From the NCBI RefSeq assembly GCF_031845265.1, contig NZ_JAVRBG010000015.1, forward strand, positions 17,100 to 81,099: a DNA stretch of 64,000 nucleotides, given 5' to 3'. Positions 52,359 to 60,891 of the stretch are shown here, in pieces. The translations under genes and the position numbers were made by a program. The notes under the pieces were generated by a model that was not told where the DNA came from, searched no databases, and saw nothing but the letters and a program-made list of their open reading frames with translations. The stretch comes from Mesonia ostreae (GTDB lineage: Bacteria > Bacteroidota > Bacteroidia > Flavobacteriales > Flavobacteriaceae). How positions within the stretch are numbered: position 1 is the stretch's first letter; the number at the start of each line of letters is the position of its first letter.

Positions 52359-53251
52359 TGCGTTGGCAAGATCAGTTACGTTACAAGTATAATATGGCGG
52401 GAGTTTTAGAGAAACTCATCGCAGTTAATGTATTGGTATTTATACTTCAGTTTTTTCTGCAAACGATAGGTTTTCTCTTCAAAATTGAAGTTAATTTTAT
52501 CTTTGATTGGTTTAGTTTTCCTACGCATTTAAAAGCTTTGCTGTTTAAGCCTTGGAGCATTATCACCTATGCTTTTTTACACGGCGGACTTTTACACTTG
52601 TTTTTTAATATGATCATCCTTTATTTTTCGGGAAGGTTGTTCCTTACTTTTTTCTCTCCCAAACGATTGCTGAATTATTACTTCTTGGGTGCTATAAGTG
52701 GCGCTATGCTTTTTGCCTTGAGTTATAATTTATTTCCTGCATTTTCTGCTTTGGGAAATGTTCCTTTAGTAGGCGCATCTGCAGCTGTAACCGCAATTTT
52801 AGTAGGGGTTGCAACGCAAGCGCCGCATATGCAAATACGCATGATGTTTATTGGAAATATCAAGCTATGGTGGATCGCTGCATTTTTGGTAGTGTTTGAT
52901 TTTATTCAAATTCCCTTCGGAAATGCAGGTGGACATATTGCGCATCTAGGTGGCGCATTATTGGGTTATGCTTATACGACACAGCTTTCTAAAGGCAACG
53001 ATATTGGTGCTTGGTTTGAAAAGATAATAAATACAATAGAAGCTTGGTTTGAACCCACCAAGAAGAAGCCTTTTAAAAACGTATATAAGAACACGGCAAA
53101 AACTAAAAGTAAAAAAACGGCAGCTGGCTTTACTCACCCCGTGGAGAAACAAAAAAAGATTGATGCTATTTTAGACAAAATCAGTAAAAACGGATATGAG
53201 AGTTTAACTAAAGCAGAAAAAGATTATCTTTTTAAAGCGGGTAAAGAATAA
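52358..53251 (+). CDS. Rhomboid family intramembrane protease (second of two)
   Basis: 297 residues, the same fold as its neighbour: FLHGGLLHLFFNMIILYFSG, the serine site as GASAAVTAI (Ala replaces the second Gly of GxSG) and HIAHLGGALLGY. A C-terminal basic cytoplasmic extension of about 85 residues (KKKPFKNVYK, TKSKKTAAGF, KIDAILDKISKNGYESLTKAEKDYL in part) is common in Bacteroidota rhomboids. Probably active because Ser and His are both present. Followed after 6 bp by an EEP-family gene. Confidence 0.92.
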   Translation: MRWQDQLRYKYNMAGVLEKLIAVNVLVFILQFFLQTIGFLFKIEVNFIFDWFSFPTHLKALLFKPWSIITYAFLHGGLLHLFFNMIILYFSGRLFLTFFSPKRLLNYYFLGAISGAMLFALSYNLFPAFSALGNVPLVGASAAVTAILVGVATQAPHMQIRMMFIGNIKLWWIAAFLVVFDFIQIPFGNAGGHIAHLGGALLGYAYTTQLSKGNDIGAWFEKIINTIEAWFEPTKKKPFKNVYKNTAKTKSKKTAAGFTHPVEKQKKIDAILDKISKNGYESLTKAEKDYLFKAGKE

Positions 53252-53257
53252 GGAGAC

Positions 53258-54277
53258 ATGAAAGGCCTCAACCTTATAGATAAGCTTATTTTTCTTGTAA
53301 ATTCATTGTTTGCAACAGCCCTTTTATTGGCTTATTTGCTGCCTTATATTCCGCCAAGTACTTTTCCTTTTTTATCGGTTCTAAGTCTAGGAATGCCTTT
53401 ATTACTCATTATTAATTTTGCTTTTTTCTTATTTTGGGCTATTCGCTTCAAACGGCAAGTGCTCTTATCATTATTTATCTTGCTTATTGGATTTAATCAT
53501 ATTCTTTCTTTGTATATGTTTACCGGAGAGGTAAATAAGACAGAAATCAATGAAGCTAAAACCTTTAGCTTGATGAGTTATAATGTACGTCATTTTAATA
53601 GGTACAATTGGATTAAAGATGAAACTGTTACGCAACAAATTATCCAGTTTGTAGAGCAGGAAAATCCAGATGTGTTGGTGATGCAAGACTATTTACAACG
53701 AGAGGATGTGAAATTTGAAGCCTACCCGCATAAATATATACAACTGGTAGGAAAATCTGGGCAGGCTATTTATTCTAAATATCCTATTGTTGAAGAAGGC
53801 TCATTGGACTTTCCAAAAACGGGAAATAACGCTATTTATGCTGATATCGTCATACAAAGAGATACGCTTAGGGTTTTCAATTTGCATTTAGAAAGTTTAA
53901 AAATTAATCCGAGTGTAAAAGAGCTTCAAAACGATAGTGAAAAACTCATCGCTAGGGTAGGAAACTCTTTTAAAAGGCAAGAAGAGCAAACTGAAATCGT
54001 ATTAAAAAAGATTAAAGAAACTTCTTATAAAGTGATTATTGCGGGAGATTTAAACAACAGTGCTTTTTCTTATGTGTATAGAAAACTTTCTGAAAATTAT
54101 ACAGACGCTTTTAAGAATTCGGGGAATGGCTTCGGAAAAACATTTGATTTTGATTTTATTCCACTTCGGATTGATGCTATATTAGTAGATAAGCAGCTGA
54201 AAATAAAAATGTTTAAAAACTACGACAAACAATTATCAGATCATTACCCTGTTATGAGTGTATTGGAATTGAAATAA
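53258..54277 (+). CDS. Membrane-anchored endonuclease/exonuclease/phosphatase family protein
   Basis: 339 residues: three transmembrane helices (about 10-30, 36-57, 64-84) and an extracytoplasmic EEP domain with SLMSYNVRHFNRYNW (catalytic Asn), ENPDVLVMQDY, IAGDLNNSAFS and SDHYPVMSVLE (catalytic His). Family members hydrolyse phosphodiesters, including nucleic acids and sphingomyelin. Last gene of the operon TPR-ribH-membrane protein-mutL-rhomboids. Confidence 0.9.
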   Translation: MKGLNLIDKLIFLVNSLFATALLLAYLLPYIPPSTFPFLSVLSLGMPLLLIINFAFFLFWAIRFKRQVLLSLFILLIGFNHILSLYMFTGEVNKTEINEAKTFSLMSYNVRHFNRYNWIKDETVTQQIIQFVEQENPDVLVMQDYLQREDVKFEAYPHKYIQLVGKSGQAIYSKYPIVEEGSLDFPKTGNNAIYADIVIQRDTLRVFNLHLESLKINPSVKELQNDSEKLIARVGNSFKRQEEQTEIVLKKIKETSYKVIIAGDLNNSAFSYVYRKLSENYTDAFKNSGNGFGKTFDFDFIPLRIDAILVDKQLKIKMFKNYDKQLSDHYPVMSVLELK

Positions 54278-54396
54278 TTTTGGAGTACATTGAAGGCGTT
54301 TATTTTCTTACCTAAAAAATTATAAAAACTTTTTTACAGATAATTACTTCCTGATTTTTTCTAATTTTAAATCTGAATTCGGCCTAAGAAAGCGGT

Positions 54397-54501
54397 GTCA
54401 ATTCGAGTGAAATTTTGAAAAAATTTTTTATCGAGAACAGCGATTTTATTCAAAAACTTGTTCTCGATATAATTTTTCTAGGAAAAATCACTCGAACTGA
54501 C
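54397..54501. repeat. 105-bp near-palindrome between convergent operons
   Basis: GTCAATTCGAGTGA at the left end mirrors TCACTCGAACTGAC at the right end; inside, ATCGAGAACA (54429-54439) pairs with TGTTCTCGAT (54459-54469). The whole can fold into one long hairpin with an 18-base loop. It lies between the EEP gene (plus) and wbqC (minus) and could serve both as a transcription stop and as a mobile repeat. The rest of the 303-bp gap holds no gene. Confidence 0.85.
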
Positions 54502-54580
54502 CGTAATTTGAACTTCATTAAAGTTAGATCAACTTAGGTTTTAAGCCTTTATCAGGTCTATTCCTTAACCGTCTAGGTCC

Positions 54581-55213
54581 TTAATTAAAAACTTGATTCT
54601 CCAAATACATAATGCTACTGGGACCTTCATTAAAGAGAAGATCTAAAATAGAAAGATTAGGAATATAGCCTTCTTTATTAGAAAAAACCTGGATGTAATC
54701 CTCTAAATTTACACTTAGTTTTTTTTTAGCGCTAATTAGATTTCTTCCATCTACAATTTCAGAATCATTATAAGCCTTTATAAATTCTTCTGTTTTTTCT
54801 ATGGGAATATCTAGTTGCAAACATGATTGCAGCACGTCTAGGCAGGCGTAATTAAATTCCATTAAATACGTGTAGTCTTTTTCATAAAGCGGTCTAAACT
54901 CGTCTTCATAAAATTCAAAGAAAGGAGAGGTACGGTACGCTGCTTCTAGAGAACGCCAATGGTTGATTTGCCATTTAAAATCGTTTTCAATCTTAACCTC
55001 TTTATATTTTTGTCGCTTATTTTTTATGTGTAAATGTTTGATGGGAATGTTTAGTAGTAATTTTCCATTCGCACCATAAATGTACTGCCTATTCCTATAG
55101 GTTTGCTTTTGGTAATTATCCTCGTTCTCAAAGCAAATTTTTTCTGCTTTAGCGAAATAAACAAATTGCTCTATAGAACCAAAATAGGCCGGATGTAGGA
55201 TTAAGGTTTTCAT
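54581..55213 (-). CDS. WbqC family protein
   Basis: 210 residues of the WbqC-like family, named after an O-antigen-cluster gene and sometimes called enzyme of aminotransferase-like thioester glycosyl transfer. Signatures: LHPAYFGSIEQFVYFAKA, QKQTYRNRQYIYGANGKLLLNIPI (shortened) and WRSLEAAYRTSPFFEFYEDE. No signal peptide. Last gene of the parA to wbqC operon, 12 bp after lepB. The biochemical role is unknown to me. Confidence 0.85.
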   Translation of the reverse strand: MKTLILHPAYFGSIEQFVYFAKAEKICFENEDNYQKQTYRNRQYIYGANGKLLLNIPIKHLHIKNKRQKYKEVKIENDFKWQINHWRSLEAAYRTSPFFEFYEDEFRPLYEKDYTYLMEFNYACLDVLQSCLQLDIPIEKTEEFIKAYNDSEIVDGRNLISAKKKLSVNLEDYIQVFSNKEGYIPNLSILDLLFNEGPSSIMYLENQVFN

Positions 55214-55225
55214 GACTCTCTGAAC

Positions 55226-56806
55226 CTATTTCTCTTTATTCTTGTTCTTTTTCCAGAAGAAATTAATCCCGAAAATGATTACCAGTATAATAAGAAAGTG
55301 GTAGAAGTAAGAGACAGGTTTCCCATCACCACCAACGGTGGTGAATAAACGTTCCCAACGAATTTTGTTCGAAAAACCTTGTCCGTTGGCGTCCCAACTC
55401 ATCCAAACCAATACGGGTTTTCCTACCACATGATTTTCGGGTACATAACCCCAATACCTACTGTCTTCACTATTGTGACGGTTATCACCCATCATAAAAT
55501 AGTAATTCTGTTTGAATGTATAAGAGTCAATAGGATTTCCGTTAAGCAATACCTGTGTTCCTTTGGTAGTAATTTTATTTTCAAGATGCATCTCTTCGCC
55601 TTCATAGGTTTCGATAATGCGTTTATAAAACGGAAGCGTTTCTCTGTTAATCTCTACCGTTTTACCAGCTTCGGGGATATAAATAGGGCCAAAATTATCG
55701 CGATTCCAATCGGTTTTATTGGTATTAGGAAATGTAGAAACCTCTGCTTTTCCCGTAGAATCGATAATGCGTTCTATAGAGGCTACATTGGGATGGTTTT
55801 TAAAACGTTCTAGAGCCTCTTCCGATAAGGAAGTGAAATAATACTGTTTTTTAGCTTGATTGTACCAGCCTACAGGATCTGTAATGTCATAGGTTTGATA
55901 TAGATTTTGTAAAGAAAAACCTTTCCCTTTTCCTTCAACAATATAAGAATACTGTGGTTTAGCACGGTCTGGCAATTGTAAAGGCTCGTTGTCAATATAA
56001 ATTTTACCATCTACAATTTTCAAAGAATCCCCGGGAACACCAACGGTTCTCTTAACGTAATTCGATTTTTTGTCGATAGGTTTTTTAAACGTTTCCTTTC
56101 CGCGGTAGCGAAAATAAGGAACTGTATCTACAGGCCAATTAAAAACCACGATATCATTACGTTCTATAGTCTCAAATCCCAGTAATCTAAAATAGGGGAG
56201 TTGTGGCCAATTGGTGTACGATTTAATTCCGGCAAAGGGAATTGTATCGTGAACCATGGGGAAAGAAACCGTGGTTTTTGGCGTTCTAGCTCCGTAATGA
56301 AGTTTACTCACAAACAAAAAATCACCTACCAATAAGGTTTTTTCTAAAGAGGAAGTAGGAATGGTAAAAGGCTGTATAAAATAGGTGTGCACAATTGTGG
56401 CTGCTACTACGGCAAAAAGAATAGAACTCACCCATTCTCCAGCTTCGGTTCTTGGCGTTAAACTTCTATCTTCTACATAACTCACATCTAACGCGTAATT
56501 TACGTAATAGATATAAAAACCAAGCGTTAAGATAGTTAACCAAGTGTCTGCCTTGCTGTGTTTACCAAAACTACGAACGGTTTCTACCCAAACTACAGGA
56601 AACATAATTAAGTTCACGATAGGAACAAAGAGTAGGATCGTCCACCACCAAGGTCGGTTGATAATTTTCATTAATACTACCGCGTTGTAAACGGGTATAA
56701 ATGCTTCCCAAGCTTGCCTTCCTGCTTTTACATATAACTTCCAGGTTCCCAAACCGTGAATGGCTTGTATCACCAAGAAAAATATAATCCACTGTACAAT
56801 TGTCAT
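55226..56806 (-). CDS. lepB: Signal peptidase I (large Bacteroidota form)
   Basis: Removes signal peptides from exported proteins. 526 residues, far longer than the 200-320 of most bacteria. The first 125 residues add about three to four transmembrane helices (DUF5684-like, ILFVPIVNLIMFPVVWVETV) before the catalytic domain. The catalytic serine is Ser153 in IPTSSLEKTL, the general-base lysine Lys252 in YVKRTVGVPGD, followed by FMMGDNRHNSEDSRYWG. A long insertion (about 265-420) separates these boxes. C-terminal helix and basic tail. 39 bp after dapB. Confidence 0.95.
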   Translation of the reverse strand: MTIVQWIIFFLVIQAIHGLGTWKLYVKAGRQAWEAFIPVYNAVVLMKIINRPWWWTILLFVPIVNLIMFPVVWVETVRSFGKHSKADTWLTILTLGFYIYYVNYALDVSYVEDRSLTPRTEAGEWVSSILFAVVAATIVHTYFIQPFTIPTSSLEKTLLVGDFLFVSKLHYGARTPKTTVSFPMVHDTIPFAGIKSYTNWPQLPYFRLLGFETIERNDIVVFNWPVDTVPYFRYRGKETFKKPIDKKSNYVKRTVGVPGDSLKIVDGKIYIDNEPLQLPDRAKPQYSYIVEGKGKGFSLQNLYQTYDITDPVGWYNQAKKQYYFTSLSEEALERFKNHPNVASIERIIDSTGKAEVSTFPNTNKTDWNRDNFGPIYIPEAGKTVEINRETLPFYKRIIETYEGEEMHLENKITTKGTQVLLNGNPIDSYTFKQNYYFMMGDNRHNSEDSRYWGYVPENHVVGKPVLVWMSWDANGQGFSNKIRWERLFTTVGGDGKPVSYFYHFLIILVIIFGINFFWKKNKNKEK

Positions 56807-56845
56807 CTTCTATTTATTTTATAAGTACCCAACAAGTTCAACTTG

Positions 56846-57565
56846 TTACAAATTATTTAGATTTAACACATCTTTCATACTAAAAACTCCTTTTTTATCT
56901 TTAATCCATTCCGCCGCGATGATAGCCCCCAAAGCAAAACCTTCTCTAGAGTGTGCTGTATGTTTTATTTCGATATCATCTACGGAAGAGCTGTAGGTAA
57001 TGCTATGCGTACCCGATATATTTTCTATTCTTTTTGCCGTTACCGGAATTGATTCCGCTTCGGATTCTTCATTTTCGTTCACGAGTTTCCAATCTTTTAG
57101 AGAAGAATAATCAATAATATCCTTCGCTAAACTGATGGCGGTTCCACTGGGAGCATCTAACTTTTGCGTATGATGAATTTCTTCTAAACCCACTTGGTAT
57201 TGCTTGTGGCCATTCATCAATTTGGCTAAATGTGCATTAAGATTGAAAAACAAATTCACGCCCAAGCTAAAATTAGAAGCATAAAGAAAAGTTCCGTTTT
57301 CTTGCTCGCAAATTTTTACCACTTCCTCATAGTGATTTAACCAACCTGTGGTACCAGAGATTACGGGAATTTGTGCTTTTAATGCAGTGATTATATTTTC
57401 TTTTGCTGCAGTAGGAATACTAAAATCTATCGCTACATCGGCCTGCTTCAGTTGTTCTACATCTATTTCCGAAGAAGTTTTATAACAAATGCTATGATTT
57501 CTTTCTAGTGCTAATTTTTCAATGGTTTTACCCATTTTTCCGTAGCCTAATAAAGCAATTTTCAT
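56846..57565 (-). CDS. dapB: 4-hydroxy-tetrahydrodipicolinate reductase DapB
   Basis: NAD(P)H-dependent second step of the diaminopimelate/lysine pathway, after DapA (about 8 kb). 239 residues: IALLGYGKMGKTIE at the N-terminus, ISGTTGW, SNFSLGVNLFF, and the catalytic EIHHTQKLDAPSGTA. Slightly shorter than the enterobacterial enzyme, normal for Bacteroidota. Located between DUF5683 (3-bp gap) and lepB. Confidence 0.97.
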   Translation of the reverse strand: MKIALLGYGKMGKTIEKLALERNHSICYKTSSEIDVEQLKQADVAIDFSIPTAAKENIITALKAQIPVISGTTGWLNHYEEVVKICEQENGTFLYASNFSLGVNLFFNLNAHLAKLMNGHKQYQVGLEEIHHTQKLDAPSGTAISLAKDIIDYSSLKDWKLVNENEESEAESIPVTAKRIENISGTHSITYSSSVDDIEIKHTAHSREGFALGAIIAAEWIKDKKGVFSMKDVLNLNNL

Positions 57566-57568
57566 ACG

Positions 57569-58156
57569 CTAAAATTTTAAATTTAAAGACAAGCCGTAGT
57601 TTGCTCTTCCGGTAAATTCATCTACATTAAAATTGGGTTGTAGGCTCAAATCTTCATCTACATTAAACTGTCTTAAATGCGCATCTACATTGGCATCTAT
57701 AATGTTTAGAACATAAAGAGCTGCCATAGCTAAAACCGACATTTCTTTTTGACGCCTAAATTGCTTTTGAGCATCAATTAAAGTTTTATCGGTTAAAACC
57801 CCTTGAAATTCATCATCGGTATATCCCGCAAGTCTCCTTTTGTAAGCATTTCGATATCTGTTATATTCGCGATTATTAGTGGAGTAAAAATAAATTCCCG
57901 CGCCTAAGCCTGCATATACAATAGGAATTTTCCAATAACTTTTGTTATAGGCTTGTCCCAAACCTGGTAATACAGCCGAATAAAAGGCTGCCTTTGCTGG
58001 TGCTAAAGCATTGTATTCTACTTTAGATTTGGTACTCTTTTTCAACTTCAATTCGTTTTGAGTTTGACGCTGTAAAGAATCTTCCTGGGAAAGACTGGGG
58101 AGACTCAAAAGAAGAAAAAGTACAGAAAAATAAAAGCAACTATTTTTCACCTTCAA
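57569..58156 (-). CDS. DUF5683 domain protein
   Basis: 195-residue exported protein with a signal peptide (LLLSLPSLSQ) and the DUF5683 core SAVLPGLGQAYNKSYWKIPIVYAGLGAG (shortened), a hydrophobic segment of paired helices. Function unknown. The start is TTG at 58156 (or GTG at 58150), since the only ATG codons are internal; it overlaps the end of parB by up to 17 bp. Members are found after parB in many Bacteroidota. Confidence 0.87.
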   Translation of the reverse strand: MKVKNSCFYFSVLFLLLSLPSLSQEDSLQRQTQNELKLKKSTKSKVEYNALAPAKAAFYSAVLPGLGQAYNKSYWKIPIVYAGLGAGIYFYSTNNREYNRYRNAYKRRLAGYTDDEFQGVLTDKTLIDAQKQFRRQKEMSVLAMAALYVLNIIDANVDAHLRQFNVDEDLSLQPNFNVDEFTGRANYGLSLNLKF

Positions 58157-59045
58157 TTAATTTGGTTAATCGCTCAAAGTCTTCTTTGGAGGAGAAAGGA
58201 ATAATTACTTTTCCGTTTCCTTTCTTGCTCATTTTCACATCTACTTTAGCTCCAAAGTAGCTAGAAAAACCTTTAACTGTTTCTTTTATTTCCTTCGGAA
58301 TTTTTGGAGTTGTTTTAGCTTTTTCATCTACATCACCAGAAGACTGAATTTGTTTTACCAACTTTTCGGTTTCTCTTACCGAAAGAGATTCTGTCAAAAC
58401 TTTTTCATACACTTCCAACTGAAGCTCCAAATCACTAATGTTGATTAAAGCTCTACCGTGTCCCATACTCAAAAAGCCGTCTCGCATTCCCGTTTGGATA
58501 ATAGGATCTAGCTTAAGCAAACGTAAATAATTGGCAATAGTTGATCTATTTTTACCAATGCGATCGCTCAACTGCTCTTGAGTAAGGCTAATTTCGTCGA
58601 TTAACCGTTGGTAAGAAAGGGAAATTTCTATAGGATCTAAATCCTGACGTTGAATATTTTCTACCAACGCCATTTCTAAAGACTCTTGGTCGTTCGCAAT
58701 TCTTATATAAGCAGGAATGGTTTCAAGACCTACGATTTTAGAAGCTCTAAATCTGCGTTCTCCAGAAACCAATTGGTATTTATTAAAATCAATTTTTCTT
58801 ACCGTAATAGGCTGAATAACACCTAATTCTTTAATAGAAGTTGCTAATTCTTGTAAAGCTTCTTTGTTGAAACTACTTCTAGGCTGAAAAGGATTTACCT
58901 CAATTGCACCTAACTCCAGTTCAACAATGCTACCCACCACCTTATCCGCATTTTTATCTTTAGCAGAACTGATATCGTTTTCGGGATCTTTCAGTAAAGC
59001 AGAAAGGCCTCTTCCTAAGGCTTGTTTTTTAGTTGCTTTGGCCAT
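58140..59045 (-). CDS. parB: Chromosome-partitioning protein ParB
   Basis: 301 residues. N-terminal ALGRGLSALL, ParB/Spo0J CTPase motifs NPFQPRSSF and GERRFRASKIVG, the helix-turn-helix around LTQEQLSDRIGKNRSTIANYLRLL, and a C-terminal dimerisation segment. It binds parS sites and spreads along DNA to bring the origins together. No parS-like palindrome (TGTTTCACGTGAAACA type) was found in the window. 6 bp after parA. Confidence 0.96.
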   Translation of the reverse strand: MAKATKKQALGRGLSALLKDPENDISSAKDKNADKVVGSIVELELGAIEVNPFQPRSSFNKEALQELATSIKELGVIQPITVRKIDFNKYQLVSGERRFRASKIVGLETIPAYIRIANDQESLEMALVENIQRQDLDPIEISLSYQRLIDEISLTQEQLSDRIGKNRSTIANYLRLLKLDPIIQTGMRDGFLSMGHGRALINISDLELQLEVYEKVLTESLSVRETEKLVKQIQSSGDVDEKAKTTPKIPKEIKETVKGFSSYFGAKVDVKMSKKGNGKVIIPFSSKEDFERLTKLIEGEK

Positions 59046-59051
59046 AAGTCC

Positions 59052-59816
59052 TTATTTATTTTTTTTAATAACTTCTTCCGCTAAGCTCAAGTAATTGCTT
59101 GCGCCTCTACTGCCTGCATCATAATTAATAATGCTTTCTCCGTAACTTGGAGCTTCGCTTAAACGTACATTTCTTTGAATTATGGTTTTAAACACCATTT
59201 CATCAAAGTGCTTTTTAACTTCATCTACCACTTGGTTAGAGAGTCTTAATCGAGAATCATACATGGTAAGTAGAAGTCCTTCGATGTCTAATTTATCGTT
59301 GTGTACTTTTTGAACGCTTTTTATAGTATTTAGCAATTTACCTAATCCCTCCAAGGCAAAATACTCACATTGAATTGGAATAATAACTGAATCTGCTGCG
59401 GTAAGCGCGTTTAAGGTTAAAAGTCCTAGGGAAGGAGCGCAATCAATAAGGATATAATCATACGAATCTTTTAAGTGTACGATAGCCTTTTTTAACATCG
59501 ACTCTCGTTGATCTTGATCTACCAGTTCAATTTCTATCGCTACCAAATCAATATGAGCAGGAATTATATCTAGATTAGGAGATTCTGTAGAAATAATAGC
59601 TTCTTCCGCTTTTATAGTATGTTCCAAGAGTTGATACGTGCCTTTTTCGATACTTTCCACATCAATACCTAACCCAGAGCTGGCGTTAGCCTGCGGATCT
59701 GCATCTATTAATAAAACTTTTTTCTCGAGAACTCCTAAAGAAGCCGCTAAATTAACTGAGGTTGTAGTTTTCCCAACCCCTCCTTTTTGATTTGCAATTG
59801 CAATGATTTTACCCAT
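59052..59816 (-). CDS. parA: Chromosome-partitioning ATPase ParA
   Basis: 254-residue deviant-Walker ATPase that moves origins together with ParB. Walker A KGGVGKTTTSVNLAA (Lys11 and Lys16), LLIDADPQANAS, LIDCAPSLGLLTLNAL. First gene of the operon parA-parB-DUF5683-dapB-lepB-wbqC. A -7 box-like TATTTTTA lies 23 bp upstream, and the same gap contains ATTCC and GGAAT around a 10-base loop. Confidence 0.97.
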   Translation of the reverse strand: MGKIIAIANQKGGVGKTTTSVNLAASLGVLEKKVLLIDADPQANASSGLGIDVESIEKGTYQLLEHTIKAEEAIISTESPNLDIIPAHIDLVAIEIELVDQDQRESMLKKAIVHLKDSYDYILIDCAPSLGLLTLNALTAADSVIIPIQCEYFALEGLGKLLNTIKSVQKVHNDKLDIEGLLLTMYDSRLRLSNQVVDEVKKHFDEMVFKTIIQRNVRLSEAPSYGESIINYDAGSRGASNYLSLAEEVIKKNK

Positions 59817-59839
59817 TAGCTCTTCATTGGTTTAGTCAG

Positions 59840-59847
59840 TAAAAATA
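59840..59847 (-). promoter_or_regulatory. -7 promoter box (TATTTTTA) for the parA operon
   Basis: Minus-strand TATTTTTA, 23 bp before the parA ATG. Just upstream is TTTAAAAACGGAATTTAT, a word that recurs as TTTAAAAACGGAACTTAT before the SDR gene (60812-60829). Confidence 0.4.
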
Positions 59848-59897
59848 CAATTAATTATTCCATTTAAAAACGGAATTTATCAACAACTGAAGAAGGC

Positions 59898-60779
59898 TTA
59901 GTTTTTACCCTTACTTTTAATCATTTGCTCCAGTTGATCCCACAATTCTTCTGGGATTTGTTCTAGTATATTAAACTGTCCTGCGCCTTTTAACCATTCT
60001 CCGCCATCTATAGTAATTACCTCTCCATTCACATAAGCCGAAAAATCAGATACTAAATAAGCAGCTAGGTTGGCTAATTCTTGATGTTCTCCCACACGCT
60101 TCAACGGAACTTTCTTTGCCAAATCAAACTTTTCTTTTAAATCTCCTGGCAATAAACGATCCCATGCTCCTTTGGTAGGGAAGGGGCCAGGCGCAATTGC
60201 ATTAGAGCGAATCCCATATTTGGCCCATTCTACTGCCAAAGAGCGCGTCATCGCCAATACTCCTGCTTTCGCTGTCGCGGAAGGGACTACATAGGCAGAA
60301 CCTGTCCATGCATAGGTGGTGACAATATTAAGTATGGTTTTGTCATTTTCTTTTTGGTCTATCCAATGTTTTCCAAAAGCAAGTGTACAATTCTTACTTC
60401 CCTTTAAAACAATATCGATAATGGTGTCAAAAGCATTCGCCGAAAGTCTCTCGGTAGGGGAGATGAAATTTCCCGCAGCGTTATTCAGTAAAACATCAAC
60501 GCTTCCCATTTTTGAGACAGCTTCATCTCGCATAGCTTCCACTTGATCGTAATGACGTACATCACACTGAATCGCAAAACACTTTCCGCCAGTTTCTTCT
60601 TCAAGTTCTTTTACCGTATTTTGAAGTTTATCTATATTTCTCGAGGTAATAGCTACTTGAGCACCTAGTTCTAAGAAATATTTAGTCATCGCTTTTCCTA
60701 AACCACTTCCGCCACCAGTGACTACAATATTTTTTCCGCGTAAAGCGTCATCCCGCAACATTTTTTGAGTGTAATTCAT
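59898..60779 (-). CDS. SDR oxidoreductase, 2,4-dienoyl-CoA reductase-like
   Basis: 293-residue short-chain dehydrogenase. Cofactor motif VTGGGSGLGKAM and NNAAGNF; the active site has Ser in place of the usual Tyr of YxxxK (TTYAWTGSAYVVPSATAK), exactly the pattern of mammalian mitochondrial 2,4-dienoyl-CoA reductases, where Tyr, Ser and Lys form the site. C-terminal FPTKGAWDRLLPG. It probably works in unsaturated fatty-acid oxidation. Monocistronic, divergent from nirK, with TACCTTTA 17 bp upstream. Confidence 0.87.
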   Translation of the reverse strand: MNYTQKMLRDDALRGKNIVVTGGGSGLGKAMTKYFLELGAQVAITSRNIDKLQNTVKELEEETGGKCFAIQCDVRHYDQVEAMRDEAVSKMGSVDVLLNNAAGNFISPTERLSANAFDTIIDIVLKGSKNCTLAFGKHWIDQKENDKTILNIVTTYAWTGSAYVVPSATAKAGVLAMTRSLAVEWAKYGIRSNAIAPGPFPTKGAWDRLLPGDLKEKFDLAKKVPLKRVGEHQELANLAAYLVSDFSAYVNGEVITIDGGEWLKGAGQFNILEQIPEELWDQLEQMIKSKGKN

Positions 60780-60795
60780 CTTTTTTGCATTTACG

Positions 60796-60803
60796 TAAAG
60801 GTA
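60796..60803 (-). promoter_or_regulatory. -7 promoter box (TACCTTTA) for the SDR gene
   Basis: Minus-strand TACCTTTAC, 16 bp before the ATG at 60779; identical to the box before DUF6913-dapA. Confidence 0.45.
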
Positions 60804-60856
60804 GGATTTTTTGTTTAAAAACGGAACTTATAAAAAGAAGTAAATCTCTTAAAGAG

Positions 60857-60879
60857 TGATAAATGTCATATTTCACATT
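60857..60879 (+). promoter_or_regulatory. Symmetrical operator candidate upstream of nirK
   Basis: Two nested inverted repeats: GTGA (60857-60860) with TCAC (60873-60876), and AATGT (60862-60866) with ACATT (60875-60879), within GTGATAAATGTCATATTTCAC. It overlaps the -33 region of the nirK promoter (-7 box at 60892). A CRP/FNR-superfamily regulator of denitrification is the obvious candidate, but the sequence is not a classical TTGAT-N4-ATCAA site. Confidence 0.4.
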
Positions 60880-60891
60880 CTTTTATTTAAT

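Noticed and set aside
58140..59816. parS site near parAB
   Set aside because: I looked for the TGTTTCACGTGAAACA type palindrome around parAB and elsewhere and found no match; only TTTCAC half words exist.
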